DNA of 64,000 nucleotides from Canna indica. Lineage: Eukaryota > Streptophyta > Magnoliopsida > Zingiberales > Cannaceae. Position 1 is the first letter of the stretch; each line of letters starts with the position of its first letter. The notes below the pieces were generated by a model that was given only the letters and a program-made list of their open reading frames with translations, did not search any database and was not told the DNA's origin. Positions 47,847-58,000 of this stretch are shown here, piece by piece. The stretch is taken from positions 32,661,501 to 32,725,500 of the forward strand of contig CP136897.1 of NCBI GenBank assembly GCA_034359265.1, written 5' to 3'. The position numbers and the translations under genes were made by a program.

Positions 47847-48213
47847 TTTTTTTTACTACCAATTTGATTGCACGACGAGATCATTTTTTTTACCAATCTT
47901 TCTAACCAAAAGTTAAGGACGGACGACGTCGTCGACATAAAATTTGGTTGTCGATCGCCCGCGCGGGGCCCGCCGCAACCTCTACGGCCGGCTCGATCGA
48001 CCAACCGACCCGAAAAATTAAAATTTGTAAATAAATAAGAAATATAACATTTCAATTATTATTTTTCGTTTAAAACGGGCGTAACTCCGTGCATTATTGT
48101 CCGATTTCAGCTTTTCACGTGGCGCTAAAAGGCGCGCGAAGAGACGAAGAAAATGACCCCGAGCTATCCCTCGGACGCTCACCCTTATTAGCCGACGATC
48201 AGAATTGCATCAC

Positions 48214-48332
48214 GGGTGCGATCATACCAGCACTAACGCACCGGATCCCATCAGAACTCCTAAGTTAAGCGTGCTTGGGTGAGAGTAGTACTAGGATGGG
48301 TGACCCCGTGGGAAGTCCTCGTGTTGCACCTT
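48214..48332 (+). rRNA. 5S rRNA gene, copy 105
   Basis: Class R1 plus C67T. Confidence 0.94.
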
Positions 48333-48699
48333 TTTTTTTTACTACCTATTTGATTGCACGACGAGATCATTTTTTTTACCAATCTTTCTAACCAAACGTT
48401 AAGGACGGACGACGTCGTCAACATAAAATTTGGCTGTCGATCGCCCGCGCAGGGCCCGCCGCAACCTCTACGGCCGGCTCGATCGACCAACCGATCCGAA
48501 AAATTAAAATTTGTAAATAAATAAGAAATATAACATTTCAATTATTATTTTTCGTTTAAAACGGGCGTAACTCCGTGCATTATTGTCTGATTTCAGCTTT
48601 TCACGTGGCGCTAAAAGGCGCGCGAAGAGACGAAGAAAATGACCCCGAGCTATCCCTCGGACGCTCACCCTTATTGGCCGACGATCAGAATTGCATGAC

Positions 48700-48818
48700 G
48701 GGTGCGATCATACCAGCACTAATGCACCGGATCCCATCAGAACTCTGAAGTTAAACGTGCTTGGGCGAGGGTAGTACTACGATGGGTGACCCCCTGGGAA
48801 GTCCTCGTGTTGCACCAT
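48700..48818 (+). rRNA. 5S rRNA gene, copy 106
   Basis: Class R4: C24T, C47T, G56A, A71G, G81C; T run begins after CCA. Confidence 0.93.
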
Positions 48819-49184
48819 TTTTTTTACTACCTATTTGATTGCATGACGAGATCATTTTTTTTACCAATCTTTCTAACCAAACGTTAAGGACGGACGACGT
48901 CGTCGACATAAAATTTGGCTGTGGATCGCCCGCGCGGGGCCCGCCGCAACCTCTACGGCCGGCTCGATCGACCAACCGACCCGAAAAATTAAAATTTATA
49001 AATAAATAAGAAATATAACATTTCAATTATTATTTTTCGTTTAAAACGGGCGTAACTCCGTGCATTATTGTCCGATTTCAGCTTTTCACGTGGCGCTAAA
49101 AGGCGCGCGAAGAGACGAAGAAAATGACCCCGAGCTATCCCTCGGACGCTCACCCTTATTAGCCGACGATCAGAATTGCATCAT

Positions 49185-49303
49185 GGGTGCGATCATACCA
49201 GCACTAACGCACCGGATCCCATCAGAACTCCTAAGTTAAGCGTGCTTGGGCGAGAGTAGTACTAGGATGGGTGACCCCGTGGGAAGTCCTCGTGTTGCAC
49301 CTT
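49185..49303 (+). rRNA. 5S rRNA gene, copy 107
   Basis: Class R1: G48T, C95G. Confidence 0.95.
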
Positions 49304-49670
49304 TTTTTTTTACTACCTATTTGATTGCACGACGAGATCATTTTTTTTACCAATCTTTCTAACCAAACGTTAAGGACGGACGACGTCGTCAACATAAAAT
49401 TTGGCTGTCGATCGCCCGCGCAGGGCCCGCCGCAACCTCTACGGCCGGCTCGATCGACCAACCGATCCGAAAAATTAAAATTTGTAAATAAATAAGAAAT
49501 ATAACATTTCAATTATTATTTTTCGTTTAAAACGGGCGTAACTCCGTGCATTATTGTCTGATTTCAGCTTTTCACGTGGCAATAAAAGGCGCGCGAAGAG
49601 ACGAAGAAAATGACCCCGAGATATCCCTCGGACGCTCACCCTTATTGGCCGACGATCAGAATTGCATGAC

Positions 49671-49789
49671 GGGTGCGATCATACCAGCACTAATGCACCG
49701 GATCCCATCAGAACTCTGAAGTTAAACGTGCTTGGGCGAGGGTAGTACTACGATGGGTGACCCCCTGGGAAGTCCTCGTGTTGCACCAT
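49671..49789 (+). rRNA. 5S rRNA gene, copy 108
   Basis: Class R4: C24T, C47T, G56A, A71G, G81C. Confidence 0.93.
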
Positions 49790-50155
49790 TTTTTTTACTA
49801 CCTATTTGATTGCATGACGAGATCATTTTTTTTACCTATCTTTCTAACCAAACGTTAAGGACGGACGACGTCGTCGACATAAAATTTGGCTGTCGATCGC
49901 CCGCGCGGGGCCCGCCGCAACCTATACGGCCGGCTCGATCGACCAACCGACCCAAAAAATTAAAATTTGTAAATAAATAAGAAAAATAACATTTCAATTA
50001 TTATTTTTCGTTTAAAACGGGCGTAACTCCGTGCATTATTGTCCGATTTCAGATTTTCACGTGGCGCTAAAAGGCGCGCGAACAGACGAAGAAAATGACC
50101 CCGAGCTATCCCTCGGACGCTCACCCTTATTAGCCGACGATCAGAATTGCATCAC

Positions 50156-50273
50156 GGTTGCGATCATACCAGCATTAACGCACCGGATCCCATTAGAACT
50201 CTGAATTTAAGCGTGCTTGGGCGAGAGTAGTACTTGGATGGGTGACCCCTGGGAAGTCCTCGTGTTGCACCTT
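50156..50273 (+). rRNA. 5S rRNA gene, copy 109, one-base deletion in box C
   Basis: Class R2: G3T, C20T, C39T, C47T, G51T, A80T, and one C lost from the C run at 91-95. Probably non-functional. Confidence 0.92.
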
Positions 50274-50638
50274 TTTTTTTACAACGTATTTGATTGCACG
50301 ACGAGATCATTTTTTTTACCAATCTTTCTAACCAAACGTTAAGGACGGACGACGTCGTCGACATAAAATTTGGCTGTCGATCGCCCGCGCGGGGCCCGCC
50401 GCAACCTCTACGGCCGGCTCGATCGACCACCGACCCGAAAAATTAAAATTTGTAATTAAATAAGAAATATAACATTTCAATTATTATTTTTCGTTTAAAA
50501 CGGGCGTAACTCCGTGCATTATTGTCCGATTTCAGCTTTTCACGTGGCGCTAAAAGGCGCGCGAAGAGACGAAGAAAATGACCCCGAGCTATCCCTCGGA
50601 CGCTCACCCTTATTAGCCGACGATCAGAATTGCATCAA

Positions 50639-50757
50639 GGGTGCGATCATACCAGCACTAACGCACCGGATCCCATCAGAACTCCTAAGTTAAGCGTGCT
50701 TGGGCGAGAGTAGTACTAGGATGGGTGACCCCGTGGGAAGTCCTCGTGTTGCACCTT
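50639..50757 (+). rRNA. 5S rRNA gene, copy 110
   Basis: Class R1: G48T, C95G; A at -1. Confidence 0.95.
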
Positions 50758-51173
50758 TTTTTTTTACTACCTATTTGATTGCACGACGAGATCATTTTTT
50801 TTACCAATCTTTCTAACCAAACGTTAAGGACGGACGACGTCGTCAACATAAAATTTGGCTGTCGATCGCCCGCGCAGGGCCCGCCGCAACCTCTACGGCC
50901 GGCTCGATCGACCAACCGATCCGAAAAATAAAAATTTGTAAATAAATAAGAAATATAACATTTCAATTATTTTTTTTCGTTTAAAACGGGCGTAAATCCG
51001 TGAATTTTTGTCCGATTTCAGCTTTTCACGTGGCGCTAAAAGGCGCGCGAAGAGACGAAGAAAATGACCCCGAGCTATCCCTCGGACGCTAACCCTTATT
51101 GGCCGACGATCAGAATTGCATCACGGGTGCGATCATACCAGCACTAATGCACCGGATCCCATCAGAACTCCGA

Positions 51174-51188
51174 AGTTAAGCGTGCTTG
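51174..51188 (+). promoter_or_regulatory. Internal promoter box A (reference copy)
   Basis: Gene nucleotides 50-64, AAGTTAAGCGTGCTT. This is the 5S box A of the internal control region bound through TFIIIA and TFIIIC in the 5S family. Damage here marks doubtful copies: A54T/G56C/C57A/G58T at 32398, G51T in class T2, T63A with G64C in class T1, T63A in class L2. Confidence 0.85.
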
Positions 51189-51190
51189 GG

Positions 51191-51196
51191 CGAGAG
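51191..51196 (+). promoter_or_regulatory. Internal promoter intermediate element (reference copy)
   Basis: Gene nucleotides 67-72, CGAGAG, the intermediate element of the 5S internal promoter. It is altered by G72A in class L2, A69C in class L3, C67T in class R3 and G68A in most class T1 copies. Confidence 0.8.
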
Positions 51197-51203
51197 TAGT
51201 ACT

Positions 51204-51221
51204 AGGATGGGTGACCCCCTG
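51204..51221 (+). promoter_or_regulatory. Internal promoter box C (reference copy)
   Basis: Gene nucleotides 80-97, AGGATGGGTGACCCCCTG, the main TFIIIA contact region in the 5S family. Class-specific changes here include C95G (R1), G97A (L2, R3), G97C (R5), C94A (T1), C91A (L5), C91T (L4) and G81C (R4). Confidence 0.85.
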
Positions 51222-51242
51222 GGAAGTCCTCGTGTTGCACCA

Positions 51243-51250
51243 TTTTTTTT
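51243..51250 (+). terminator. Primary Pol III T-run terminator (reference copy)
   Basis: Eight T residues directly after the gene. RNA polymerase III stops at T runs on the coding strand. Most copies have 8-10 T. The run is interrupted at 28719 (CTTGTTTTTTT), 29204 (TATTTTTTT), 37980 (TTTTGTTTT) and in all class R3 copies (TTTCTTTTT). Confidence 0.9.
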
Positions 51251-51279
51251 ACTACCTATTTGATTGCATGACGAGATCA

Positions 51280-51287
51280 TTTTTTTT
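51280..51287 (+). terminator. Secondary T run, back-up terminator
   Basis: A second run of eight T lies about 30 bp after the first and is present in essentially every spacer (flank GATCA before, ACC after). It is long enough to stop Pol III transcripts that pass the first run, and it becomes the first available stop in the copies whose primary run is deleted. Confidence 0.75.
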
Positions 51288-51345
51288 ACCAATCTTTCTA
51301 ACCAAACGTTAAGGACGGACGACGTCGTCGACATAAAATTTGGCT

Positions 51346-51397
51346 GTCGATCGCCCGCGCGGGGCCCGCCGCAACCTCTACGGCCGGCTCGATCGAC
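51346..51397 (+). repeat. GC-rich spacer stem-loop bounded by 8-bp inverted repeat
   Basis: GTCGATCG (51346-51353) and CGATCGAC (51390-51397) are perfect reverse complements 36 bp apart. Inside is a second pairing, GCCG with CGGC around CAACCTCTA. The element is in most spacers. Both arms carry matching changes at 1842-1893 and 25072-25123, but many copies have one-armed mismatches (for example GTGGATCG), so strong constraint is not shown. Confidence 0.6.
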
Positions 51398-51511
51398 CAA
51401 CCGACCCGAAAAATTAAAATTTGTAAATAAATAAGAAATATAACATTTCAATTATTATTTTTCTTTTAAAACGGGCGTAACTCCGTGCATTATTGTCCGA
51501 TTTCAGCTTTT

Positions 51512-51517
51512 CACGTG
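51512..51517 (+). promoter_or_regulatory. Conserved CACGTG (G-box type) at -98
   Basis: A CACGTG palindrome extended as CACGTGGC sits 98 bp upstream of the next 5S gene and is kept in nearly every full-length spacer. Exceptions that I saw are CACATG near 10237, CACGTA near 30075 and CATGTG near 63917. The core matches the plant G-box bound by bZIP and bHLH factors in Pol II promoters; any role in a 5S spacer is inference. The 14 short spacers lack it. Confidence 0.45.
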
Positions 51518-51554
51518 GCGCTAAAAGGCGCGCGAAGAGACGAAGAAAATGACC

Positions 51555-51570
51555 CCGAGCTATCCCTCGG
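51555..51570 (+). other. Small hairpin at -55 to -40
   Basis: CCGAG (51555-51559) and CTCGG (51566-51570) form a perfect 5-bp inverted repeat with a 6-base loop, conserved in most spacers. Units with CCTTCGG or CCTCTGAC (for example near 2546 and 12236) weaken the stem. Function unknown. Confidence 0.4.
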
Positions 51571-51581
51571 ACGCTCACCCT

Positions 51582-51587
51582 TATTAG
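51582..51587 (+). promoter_or_regulatory. TATA-like box at -28
   Basis: TATTAG starts 28 bp before the next gene, where plant 5S genes carry a TATA-like element. Variants include TGATTAG upstream of the class L4 copies at 5975, 8396, 9848 and 14208 and TTAATAG upstream of 12270 and 17115. The -1 base is C or T in most units and A before several R1 copies (for example 42940, 46447). Confidence 0.6.
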
Positions 51588-51609
51588 CCGACGATCAGAA
51601 TTGCATCAT

Positions 51610-51728
51610 GGGTGCGATCATACCAGCACTAACGCACCGGATCCCATCAGAACTCCTAAGTTAAGCGTGCTTGGGCGAGAGTAGTACTAGGATGGGTGAC
51701 CCCGTGGGAAGTCCTCGTGTTGCACCTT
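51610..51728 (+). rRNA. 5S rRNA gene, copy 112
   Basis: Class R1: G48T, C95G. Confidence 0.95.
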
Positions 51729-52095
51729 TTTTTTTTACTACCTATTTGATTGCACGACGAGATCATTTTTTTTACCAATCTTTCTAACCAAACGTTAAGG
51801 ACGGACGACGTCGTCAACATAAAATTTGGCTGTCGATCGCCCGCGCAGGGCCCGCCGCAACCTCTACGGCCGGCTCGATCGACCAACCGATCCGAAAAAT
51901 AAAAATTTGTAAATAAATAAGAAATATAACATTTCAATTATTATTTTTCGTTTAAAACGGGCGTAACTCCGTGAATTATTGTCCGATTTCAGCTTTTCAC
52001 GTGGCGCTAAAAGGCGCGCGAAGAGACGAAGAAAATGACCCCGAGCTATCCCTCGGACGCTCACCCTTATTGGCCGACTATCAGAATTGCATCAC

Positions 52096-52214
52096 GGGTG
52101 CGATCATACCAGCACTAATGCACCGGATCCCATCAGAACTCCGAAGTTAAGAGTGCTTGGGCGAGAGTAGTACTAGGATGGGTGACCCCCTGGGAAGTCC
52201 TCGTGTTGCACCTT
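52096..52214 (+). rRNA. 5S rRNA gene, copy 113
   Basis: C24T (usual plant base) and C57A in box A. Confidence 0.95.
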
Positions 52215-52580
52215 TTTTTTTACAACCTATTTGATTGCATGACGAGATCATTTTTTTTACCAATCTTTCTAACCAAACGTTAAGGACGGACGACGTCGTC
52301 GACATAAAATTTGGCTGTCGATCGCCCGCGCGGGGCCCGCCGCAACCTCTACGGCCGGCTCGATCGACCAACCGACCCGAAAAATTAAAATTTGTAAATA
52401 AATAAGAAATATAACATTTCAATTATAATTTTTCGTTTAAAACGGGCGTAACTCCGTGCATTATTGTCCGATTTCAGCTTTTCACGTGGCGCTAAAAGGC
52501 GCGCGAAGAGACGAAGAAAATGACCCCGAGCTATCCCTCGGACGCTCACCCTTATTGGCCGACGATCAGAATTGCAACAC

Positions 52581-52699
52581 GGGTATGATCATACCAGCAC
52601 TAATGCACCGGATCCCATCAGAACTCCGAAGTTAAGCGTGCTTGGGCGAGAGTAGTACTAGGATGGGTGACCCCCTGGGTAGTCCTCGTGTTGCACTTT
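52581..52699 (+). rRNA. 5S rRNA gene, copy 114
   Basis: G5A, C6T, C24T, A100T, C117T; helix I is weakened. Confidence 0.93.
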
Positions 52700-53065
52700 T
52701 TTTTTTACTACCCATTTGATTGCATGACGAGATCATTTTTTTTACCAATCTTTCTAACCAAACGTTAAGGACGGACGACGTCGTCGACATAAAATTTGGC
52801 TGTCGATCGCCCGCGCGGGGCCCGCCGCAACCTCTACGGCCGGCTCGATCGACCCACCGATCCGAAAAATTAAAATTTATAAATAAATAAGAAATATAAC
52901 ATTTCAATTATTATTTTTCGTTTAAAACGGGCGTAACTCCGTGCATTATTGTCCGATTTCAGCTTTTCACGTGGCGCTGAAAGGCGCGCGAAGGGACGAA
53001 GAAAATGACCCTGAGCTGTCCCTCGGACGCTCACCCTTATTAGCCGACGATCAGAAGTGCATGAT

Positions 53066-53184
53066 GGGTGCGATCATAGCAACACTAACGCACCGGATCC
53101 CTTCAAAAATCCGAAGTTAAGCGTGCTTGGGCGAGAGTAGTACTAGGATGGGTGACCCCTTGGGAAGTCCTCGTGTTGCACATT
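53066..53184 (+). rRNA. 5S rRNA gene, copy 115
   Basis: C14G, G17A, A37T, G41A, C44A, C95T. Same as 61279. Confidence 0.93.
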
Positions 53185-53384
53185 TTTTTTTACTACCTAT
53201 TTGATTGCACGACGAGATCATTTTTTTTACCAATCTTTCTAACCAAACGTTAAGGACGGACGACGTCGTCGACATAACATTTGGCTGTGGATCGCCCGCG
53301 CGGGGCCCGTCTCAACCTCTACGGCCGGCTCGATCGACCAACCGACCCGAAAAATTAAAATTTGTAAATAAATAAGAGAAATAA

Positions 53385-53494
53385 CATACCAGCACTAACG
53401 CACCGGATCTCATCAGAACTCTGAATTTAAGCGTGCTTGGGCGAGAGTAGTACTAGGATGGGTGACCCCCTGGGAAGTCCTCGTGTTGCACCTT
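53385..53494 (+). pseudogene. 5'-truncated 5S gene, copy 116
   Basis: Class T2: C35T, C47T, G51T. Confidence 0.92.
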
Positions 53495-53860
53495 TTTTTT
53501 TTACTACCAAATTGATTGCACGACGAGATCATTTTTTTTACCAATCTTTCTAACCAAACGTTAAGGACGGATGAAGTCGTCGACATAAAATTTGGCTGTC
53601 GATCGCCCGCGCGGGGCCCACATCAAACTCTACGGCCGGCTCGATCGACCAACCGACCCGAAAAATTAAATTTGTAAATAAATAAGAAATATAACATTTC
53701 AATTATTATTTTTCGTTTAAAACGGGCGTAACTCCGTGCATTATTGTCCGATTTCAGCTTTTCACGTGGCGCTAAAAGGCGCGCGAAGAGACGAAGAAAA
53801 TGACCCCGAGCTATCCCTCGGACGCTCACCCTTATTAGCCGACGATCAGAATTGCATCAT

Positions 53861-53979
53861 GGGTGCGATCATACCAGCACTAACGCACCGGATCCCATCA
53901 GAACTCCTAAGTTAAGTGTGCTTGGGCGAGAGTAGTACTAGGATGGGTGACCCCGTGGGAAGTCCTCGTGTTGCACCTT
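53861..53979 (+). rRNA. 5S rRNA gene, copy 117
   Basis: Class R1 plus C57T. Confidence 0.94.
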
Positions 53980-54346
53980 TTTTTTTTACTACCTATTTGA
54001 TTGCACGACGAGATCATTTTTTTTACCAATCTTTCTAACCAAACGTTAAGGACGGACGACGTCGTCGACATAAAATTTGGCTGTCGATCGCCCGCGCAGG
54101 GCCCGCCGCAACCTCTACGGCCGGCTCGATCGACCAACCGATCCAAAAAATTAAAATTTGTAAATAAATAAGAAATATTACATTTCAATTATTATTTTTC
54201 GTTTAAAACGGGCATAACTCCGTGCATTATTGTCCGATTTCAGCTTTTCACGTGGCGCTAAAAGGCGCGCGAAGAGACGAAGAAAATGACCCCGAGCTAT
54301 CCCTCGGACGCTCACCCTTATTAGCCGACGATCAGAAGTGGTTGAC

Positions 54347-54465
54347 GGGTGCGATCATACCAGCACTAACGCACCGGATCCCATCAGAACTCCGAAGTTA
54401 AGCGTGCTAGGGCGAGAGTAGTACTAGGATGGGTGATCCCCTGGGAAGTCCTCATGTTGCACCTT
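54347..54465 (+). rRNA. 5S rRNA gene, copy 118
   Basis: T63A, C91T, G108A. Confidence 0.94.
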
Positions 54466-54831
54466 TTTTTTTACTACCTATTTGATTGCACGACGAGATC
54501 ATTTTTTTTACCAATCTTTCTAACCAAACGTTAAGGACGGACGACGTCGTCGACATAAAATTTGGCTGTGGATCGCCCATGCGGGGCCCGCCGCAACCTC
54601 TACGGCCGGCTCGATCGACCAACCGACCCGAAAAATTAAAATTTATAAATAAATAAGAAATATAACATTTCAATTATTATTTTTCGTTTAAAACGGGCGT
54701 AACTCCGTGCATTATTGTCCGATTTCAGCTTTTCACGTGGCGCTAAAAGGCGCGCGAAGAGACGAAGAAAATGACCCCGAGCTATCCCTCGGACGCTCAC
54801 CCTTATTAGCCGACGATCAGAATTGCATCAT

Positions 54832-54950
54832 GGGTGCGATCATACCAGCACTAACGCACCGGATCCCATCAGAACTCCTAAGTTAAGCGTGCTTGGGCGA
54901 GAGTAGTACTAGGATGGGTGACCCCGTGGGAAGTCCTCGTGTTGCACCTT
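54832..54950 (+). rRNA. 5S rRNA gene, copy 119
   Basis: Class R1: G48T, C95G. Confidence 0.95.
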
Positions 54951-55317
54951 TTTTTTTTACTACCTATTTGATTGCACGACGAGATCATTTTTTTTACCAA
55001 TCTTTCTAACCAAACGTTAAGGACGGACGACGTCGTCAACATAAAATTTGGCTGTCGATCGCCCGCGCAGGGCCCGCCGCAACCTCTACGGCCGGCTCGA
55101 TCGACCAACCGATCCGAAAAATAAAAATTTGTAAATAAATAAGAAATATAACATTTCAATTATTATTTTTCGTTTAAAACGGGCGTAACTCCGTGAATTA
55201 TTGTCCGATTTCAGCTTTTCACGTGGCGCTAAAAGGCGCGCGAAGAGACGAAGAAAATGACCCCGAGCTATCCCTCGGACGCTCACCCTTATTGGCCGAC
55301 TATCAGAATTGCATCAC

Positions 55318-55436
55318 GGGTGCGATCATACCAGCACTAACGCACCGGATCTCATCAGAACTCTGAATTTAAGCGTGCTTGGGCGAGAGTAGTACTAGGA
55401 TGGGTGACCCCCTGGGAAGTCCTCGTGTTGCACCTT
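55318..55436 (+). rRNA. 5S rRNA gene, copy 120, full-length T2 hybrid
   Basis: Has the T2 body changes (C35T, C47T, G51T) but an intact 5' end and normal upstream spacer, so it joins a normal front to a T2 body. The spacer after it switches to the type that follows copy 98, marking a duplication junction. Confidence 0.94.
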
Positions 55437-55803
55437 TTTTTTTACTACCAATTTGATTGCACGACGAGATCATTTTTTTTTACCAATCTTTCTAACCAAA
55501 CGTTAAGGACGGACGACGTCGTCGACATAAAATTTGGCTGTCGATCGCCCGCGCGGGGCCCGCCGCAACCTCTACGGCCGGCTCGATCGACCAACCGACC
55601 CAAAAAATTAAAATTTGTAAATAAATAAGAAAAATAACATTTCAATTATTATTTTTCGTTTAAAACGGGCGTAACTCCGTGCATTATTGTCCGATTTCAG
55701 ATTTTCACGTGGCGCTAAAAGGCGCGCGAACAGACGAAGAAAATGACCCCGAGCTATCCCTCGGACGCTCACCCTTATTAGCCGACGATCAGAATTGCAT
55801 CAT

Positions 55804-55922
55804 GGTTGCGATCATACCAGCATTAACGCACCGGATCGCATTAGAACTCTGAAGTTAAGCGTGCTTGGGCGAGAGTAGTACTTGGATGGGTGACACCCTG
55901 GGAAGTCCTCGTGTTGCACCTT
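55804..55922 (+). rRNA. 5S rRNA gene, copy 121
   Basis: Class R2: G3T, C20T, C35G, C39T, C47T, A80T, C92A. Confidence 0.93.
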
Positions 55923-56122
55923 TTTTTTTACTACCTATTTGATTGCACGACGAGATCATTTTTTTTACCAATTTTTCTAACCAAACGTTAAGGACGGACG
56001 ACGTCGTCGACATAAAATTTGGCTGTCGATCGCCCGCGCGGGGCCCGCCGCAACCTCTACGGCCGGCTCGATCGACCAACCGACCCGAAAAATTAAAATT
56101 TGTAAATAAATAAGAAAAATAA

Positions 56123-56232
56123 CATAACAGCACTAACTCACCGGATCCCATCAGAACTCCGAAGTTAAGCGTGCTACGGCAAGAGTAGTACTAGGATGGG
56201 TGACCCACTGGGAAGTCCTTGTGTTGTACCTT
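56123..56232 (+). pseudogene. 5'-truncated 5S gene, copy 122
   Basis: Class T1: C14A, G25T, T63A, G64C, G68A, C94A, C107T, C114T. Confidence 0.91.
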
Positions 56233-56599
56233 TTTTTTTTACTACCAATTTGATTGCACGATGAGATCATTTTTTTTACCAATCTTTCTAACCAAAAGTT
56301 AAGGACGGACGACGTCGTCGACATAAAATTTGGCTGTCGATCGCCCGCGCGGGGCCCGCCGCAACCTCTACGGCCGGCTCGATCGACCAACCGACCCGAA
56401 AAATTAAAATTTGTAAATAAATAAGAAATATAACATTTCAATTATTATTTTTCGTTTAAAACGGGCGTAACTCCGTGCATTATTGTCCGATTTCAGCTTT
56501 TCACGTGGCGCTAAAAGGCGCGCGAAGAGACGAAGAAAATGACCCCGAGCTATCCCTCGGACGCTCACCCTTATTAGCCGACGATCAGAATTGCATCAA

Positions 56600-56718
56600 G
56601 GGTGCGATCATACCAGCACTAACGCACCGGATCCCATCAGAACTCCTAAGTTAAGCGTGCTTGGGCGAGAGTAGTACTAGGATGGGTGACCCCGTGGGAA
56701 GTCCTCGTGTTGCACCTT
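56600..56718 (+). rRNA. 5S rRNA gene, copy 123
   Basis: Class R1: G48T, C95G; A at -1. Confidence 0.95.
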
Positions 56719-57085
56719 TTTTTTTTACTACCTATTTGATTGCACGACGAGATCATTTTTTTTACCAATCTTTCTAACCAAACGTTAAGGACGGACGACG
56801 TCGTCAACATAAAATTTGGCTGTCGATCGCCCGCGCAGGGCCCGCCGCAACCTCTACGGCCGGCTCGATCGACCAACCGATCCGAAAAATTAAAATTTGT
56901 AAACAAATAAGAAATATAACATTTCAATTATTATTTTTCGTTTAAAACGGGCGTAACTCCGTGCATTATTGTCCGATTTCAGCTTTTCACGTGGCGCTAA
57001 AAGGCGCGTGAAGAGACGAAGAAAATGACCCCGAGCTATCCCTCGGACGCTCACCCTTATTAGCCGACGATCAGAAGTGCATGAT

Positions 57086-57204
57086 GGGTGCGATCATACC
57101 ACCACTAACGCACCAGATCCCATCAGAACTCCGAAGTTAAGCCTGCTTGGGTGAGAGTAGTACTAGGATGGGTGACCCCCTAGGAAGTCCTCGTGTTGCA
57201 CCTT
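57086..57204 (+). rRNA. 5S rRNA gene, copy 124
   Basis: Class R3. Its spacer is a hybrid: it starts like the one after copy 102, continues with GCATGACGAG and ACCTATC as after copy 108, then ends with CCCGAACAATT as after copy 103. Confidence 0.93.
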
Positions 57205-57404
57205 TCTTTTTACTACCTATTTGATTGCATGACGAGATCATTTTTTTTACCTATCTTTCTAACCAAACGTTAAGGACGGACGACGTCGTCGACATAAAAT
57301 TTGGCTGTCGATCGCCCGCGCGGGGCCCGCCGCAACCTCTACGGCCGGCTCGATCGACCAACCGACCCGAACAATTAAAATTTGTAAATAAATAAGAAAA
57401 ATAA

Positions 57405-57514
57405 CAGAACAACACTAACTCACCGGATCCCATCAGAACTCCGAAGTTAAGCGTGCTACGGCAAGAGTAGTACTAGGATGGGTGACCCCCTGGGAAGTCC
57501 TCGTGTTGTACCTT
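57405..57514 (+). pseudogene. 5'-truncated 5S gene, copy 125
   Basis: Class T1, same eight changes as copy 104. Confidence 0.9.
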
Positions 57515-57881
57515 TTTTTTTTACTACCAATTTGATTGCACGACGAGATCATTTTTTTTACCAATCTTTCTAACCAAAAGTTAAGGACGGACGACGTCGT
57601 CGACATAAAATTTGGCTGTCGATCGCCCGCGCGGGGCCCGCCGCAACCTCTACGGCCGGCTCGATCGACCAACCGACCCGAAAAATTAAAATTTGTAAAT
57701 AAATAAGAAATATAACATTTCAATTATTATTTTTCGTTTAAAACGGGCGTAACTCCGTGCATTATTGTCCGATTTCAGCTTTTCACGTGGCGCTAAAAGG
57801 CGCGCGAAGAGACGAAGAAAATGACCCCGAGCTATCCCTCGGACGCTCACCCTTATTAGCCGACGATCAGAATTGCATCAT

Positions 57882-58000
57882 GGGTGCGATCATACCAGCA
57901 CTAACGCACCGGATCCCATCAGAACTCCTAAGTTAAGCGTGCTTGGGCGAGAGTAGTACTAGGATGGGTGACCCCGTGGGAAGTCCTCGTGTTGCACCTT
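57882..58000 (+). rRNA. 5S rRNA gene, copy 126
   Basis: Class R1: G48T, C95G. Confidence 0.95.

Larger units (their letters stand above)
44708..48699 (+). repeat. 4.0-kb segmental duplication, second copy
   Basis: Partner of 41200-44707 with one unit more (copy 102). Confidence 0.8.
51125..51243 (+). rRNA. 5S rRNA gene, copy 111; reference copy
   Basis: This gene makes 5S rRNA, the small RNA of the large ribosomal subunit that binds ribosomal proteins uL18 and uL5 and is transcribed by RNA polymerase III with TFIIIA and TFIIIC. It runs from GGGTGCGATC to TTGCACC (nucleotide 117) and ends near a T run. The 5' end GGTGCGAT can pair with GTTGCACC at the 3' end to form helix I. Its only departure from the array majority is C24T, and T24 is the usual angiosperm base as I recall it. 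It is the cleanest full-length copy I found. Upstream it has CACGTG at -98, TATTGG at -28 (most copies have TATTAG) and C at -1. The T run begins after CCA rather than CC. It is a good candidate for an active gene, but expression cannot be read from sequence. Confidence 0.98.
51244..51609 (+). other. Representative intergenic spacer; no gene inside
   Basis: This 366-bp interval stands for all full-length spacers. In order it holds the two T runs, TTCTAACCAAACGTTAAGG, a GTC-rich stretch (GACGTCGTCGAC), a GC-rich stem region at 51346-51397, an A/T-rich stretch with TAAATAAATAAG and TTTCGTTTAAAACG, a CACGTG motif, a GA-rich stretch, a short hairpin and a TATTAG box before the next gene. I see no conserved open frame, tRNA or second RNA gene. 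Right of about 30 kb most spacers read GAAATATAAC where left ones read GAAAAATAAC, which is a useful domain marker. Confidence 0.9.
45440..55590 (+). repeat. 10.15-kb segmental duplication, first copy
   Basis: Contains copies 99-120. The ordered series R2, T1, R1, R3 and so on recurs in the next block at offsets that fall stepwise from 10153 to 9668 to 8698 to 8213 bp. Confidence 0.85.

Noticed and set aside
51346..51397. GC-rich spacer block as a CpG-island promoter
   Set aside because: It lies far from any second gene and shows no promoter motif; the stem-loop is the only structure that I can support.
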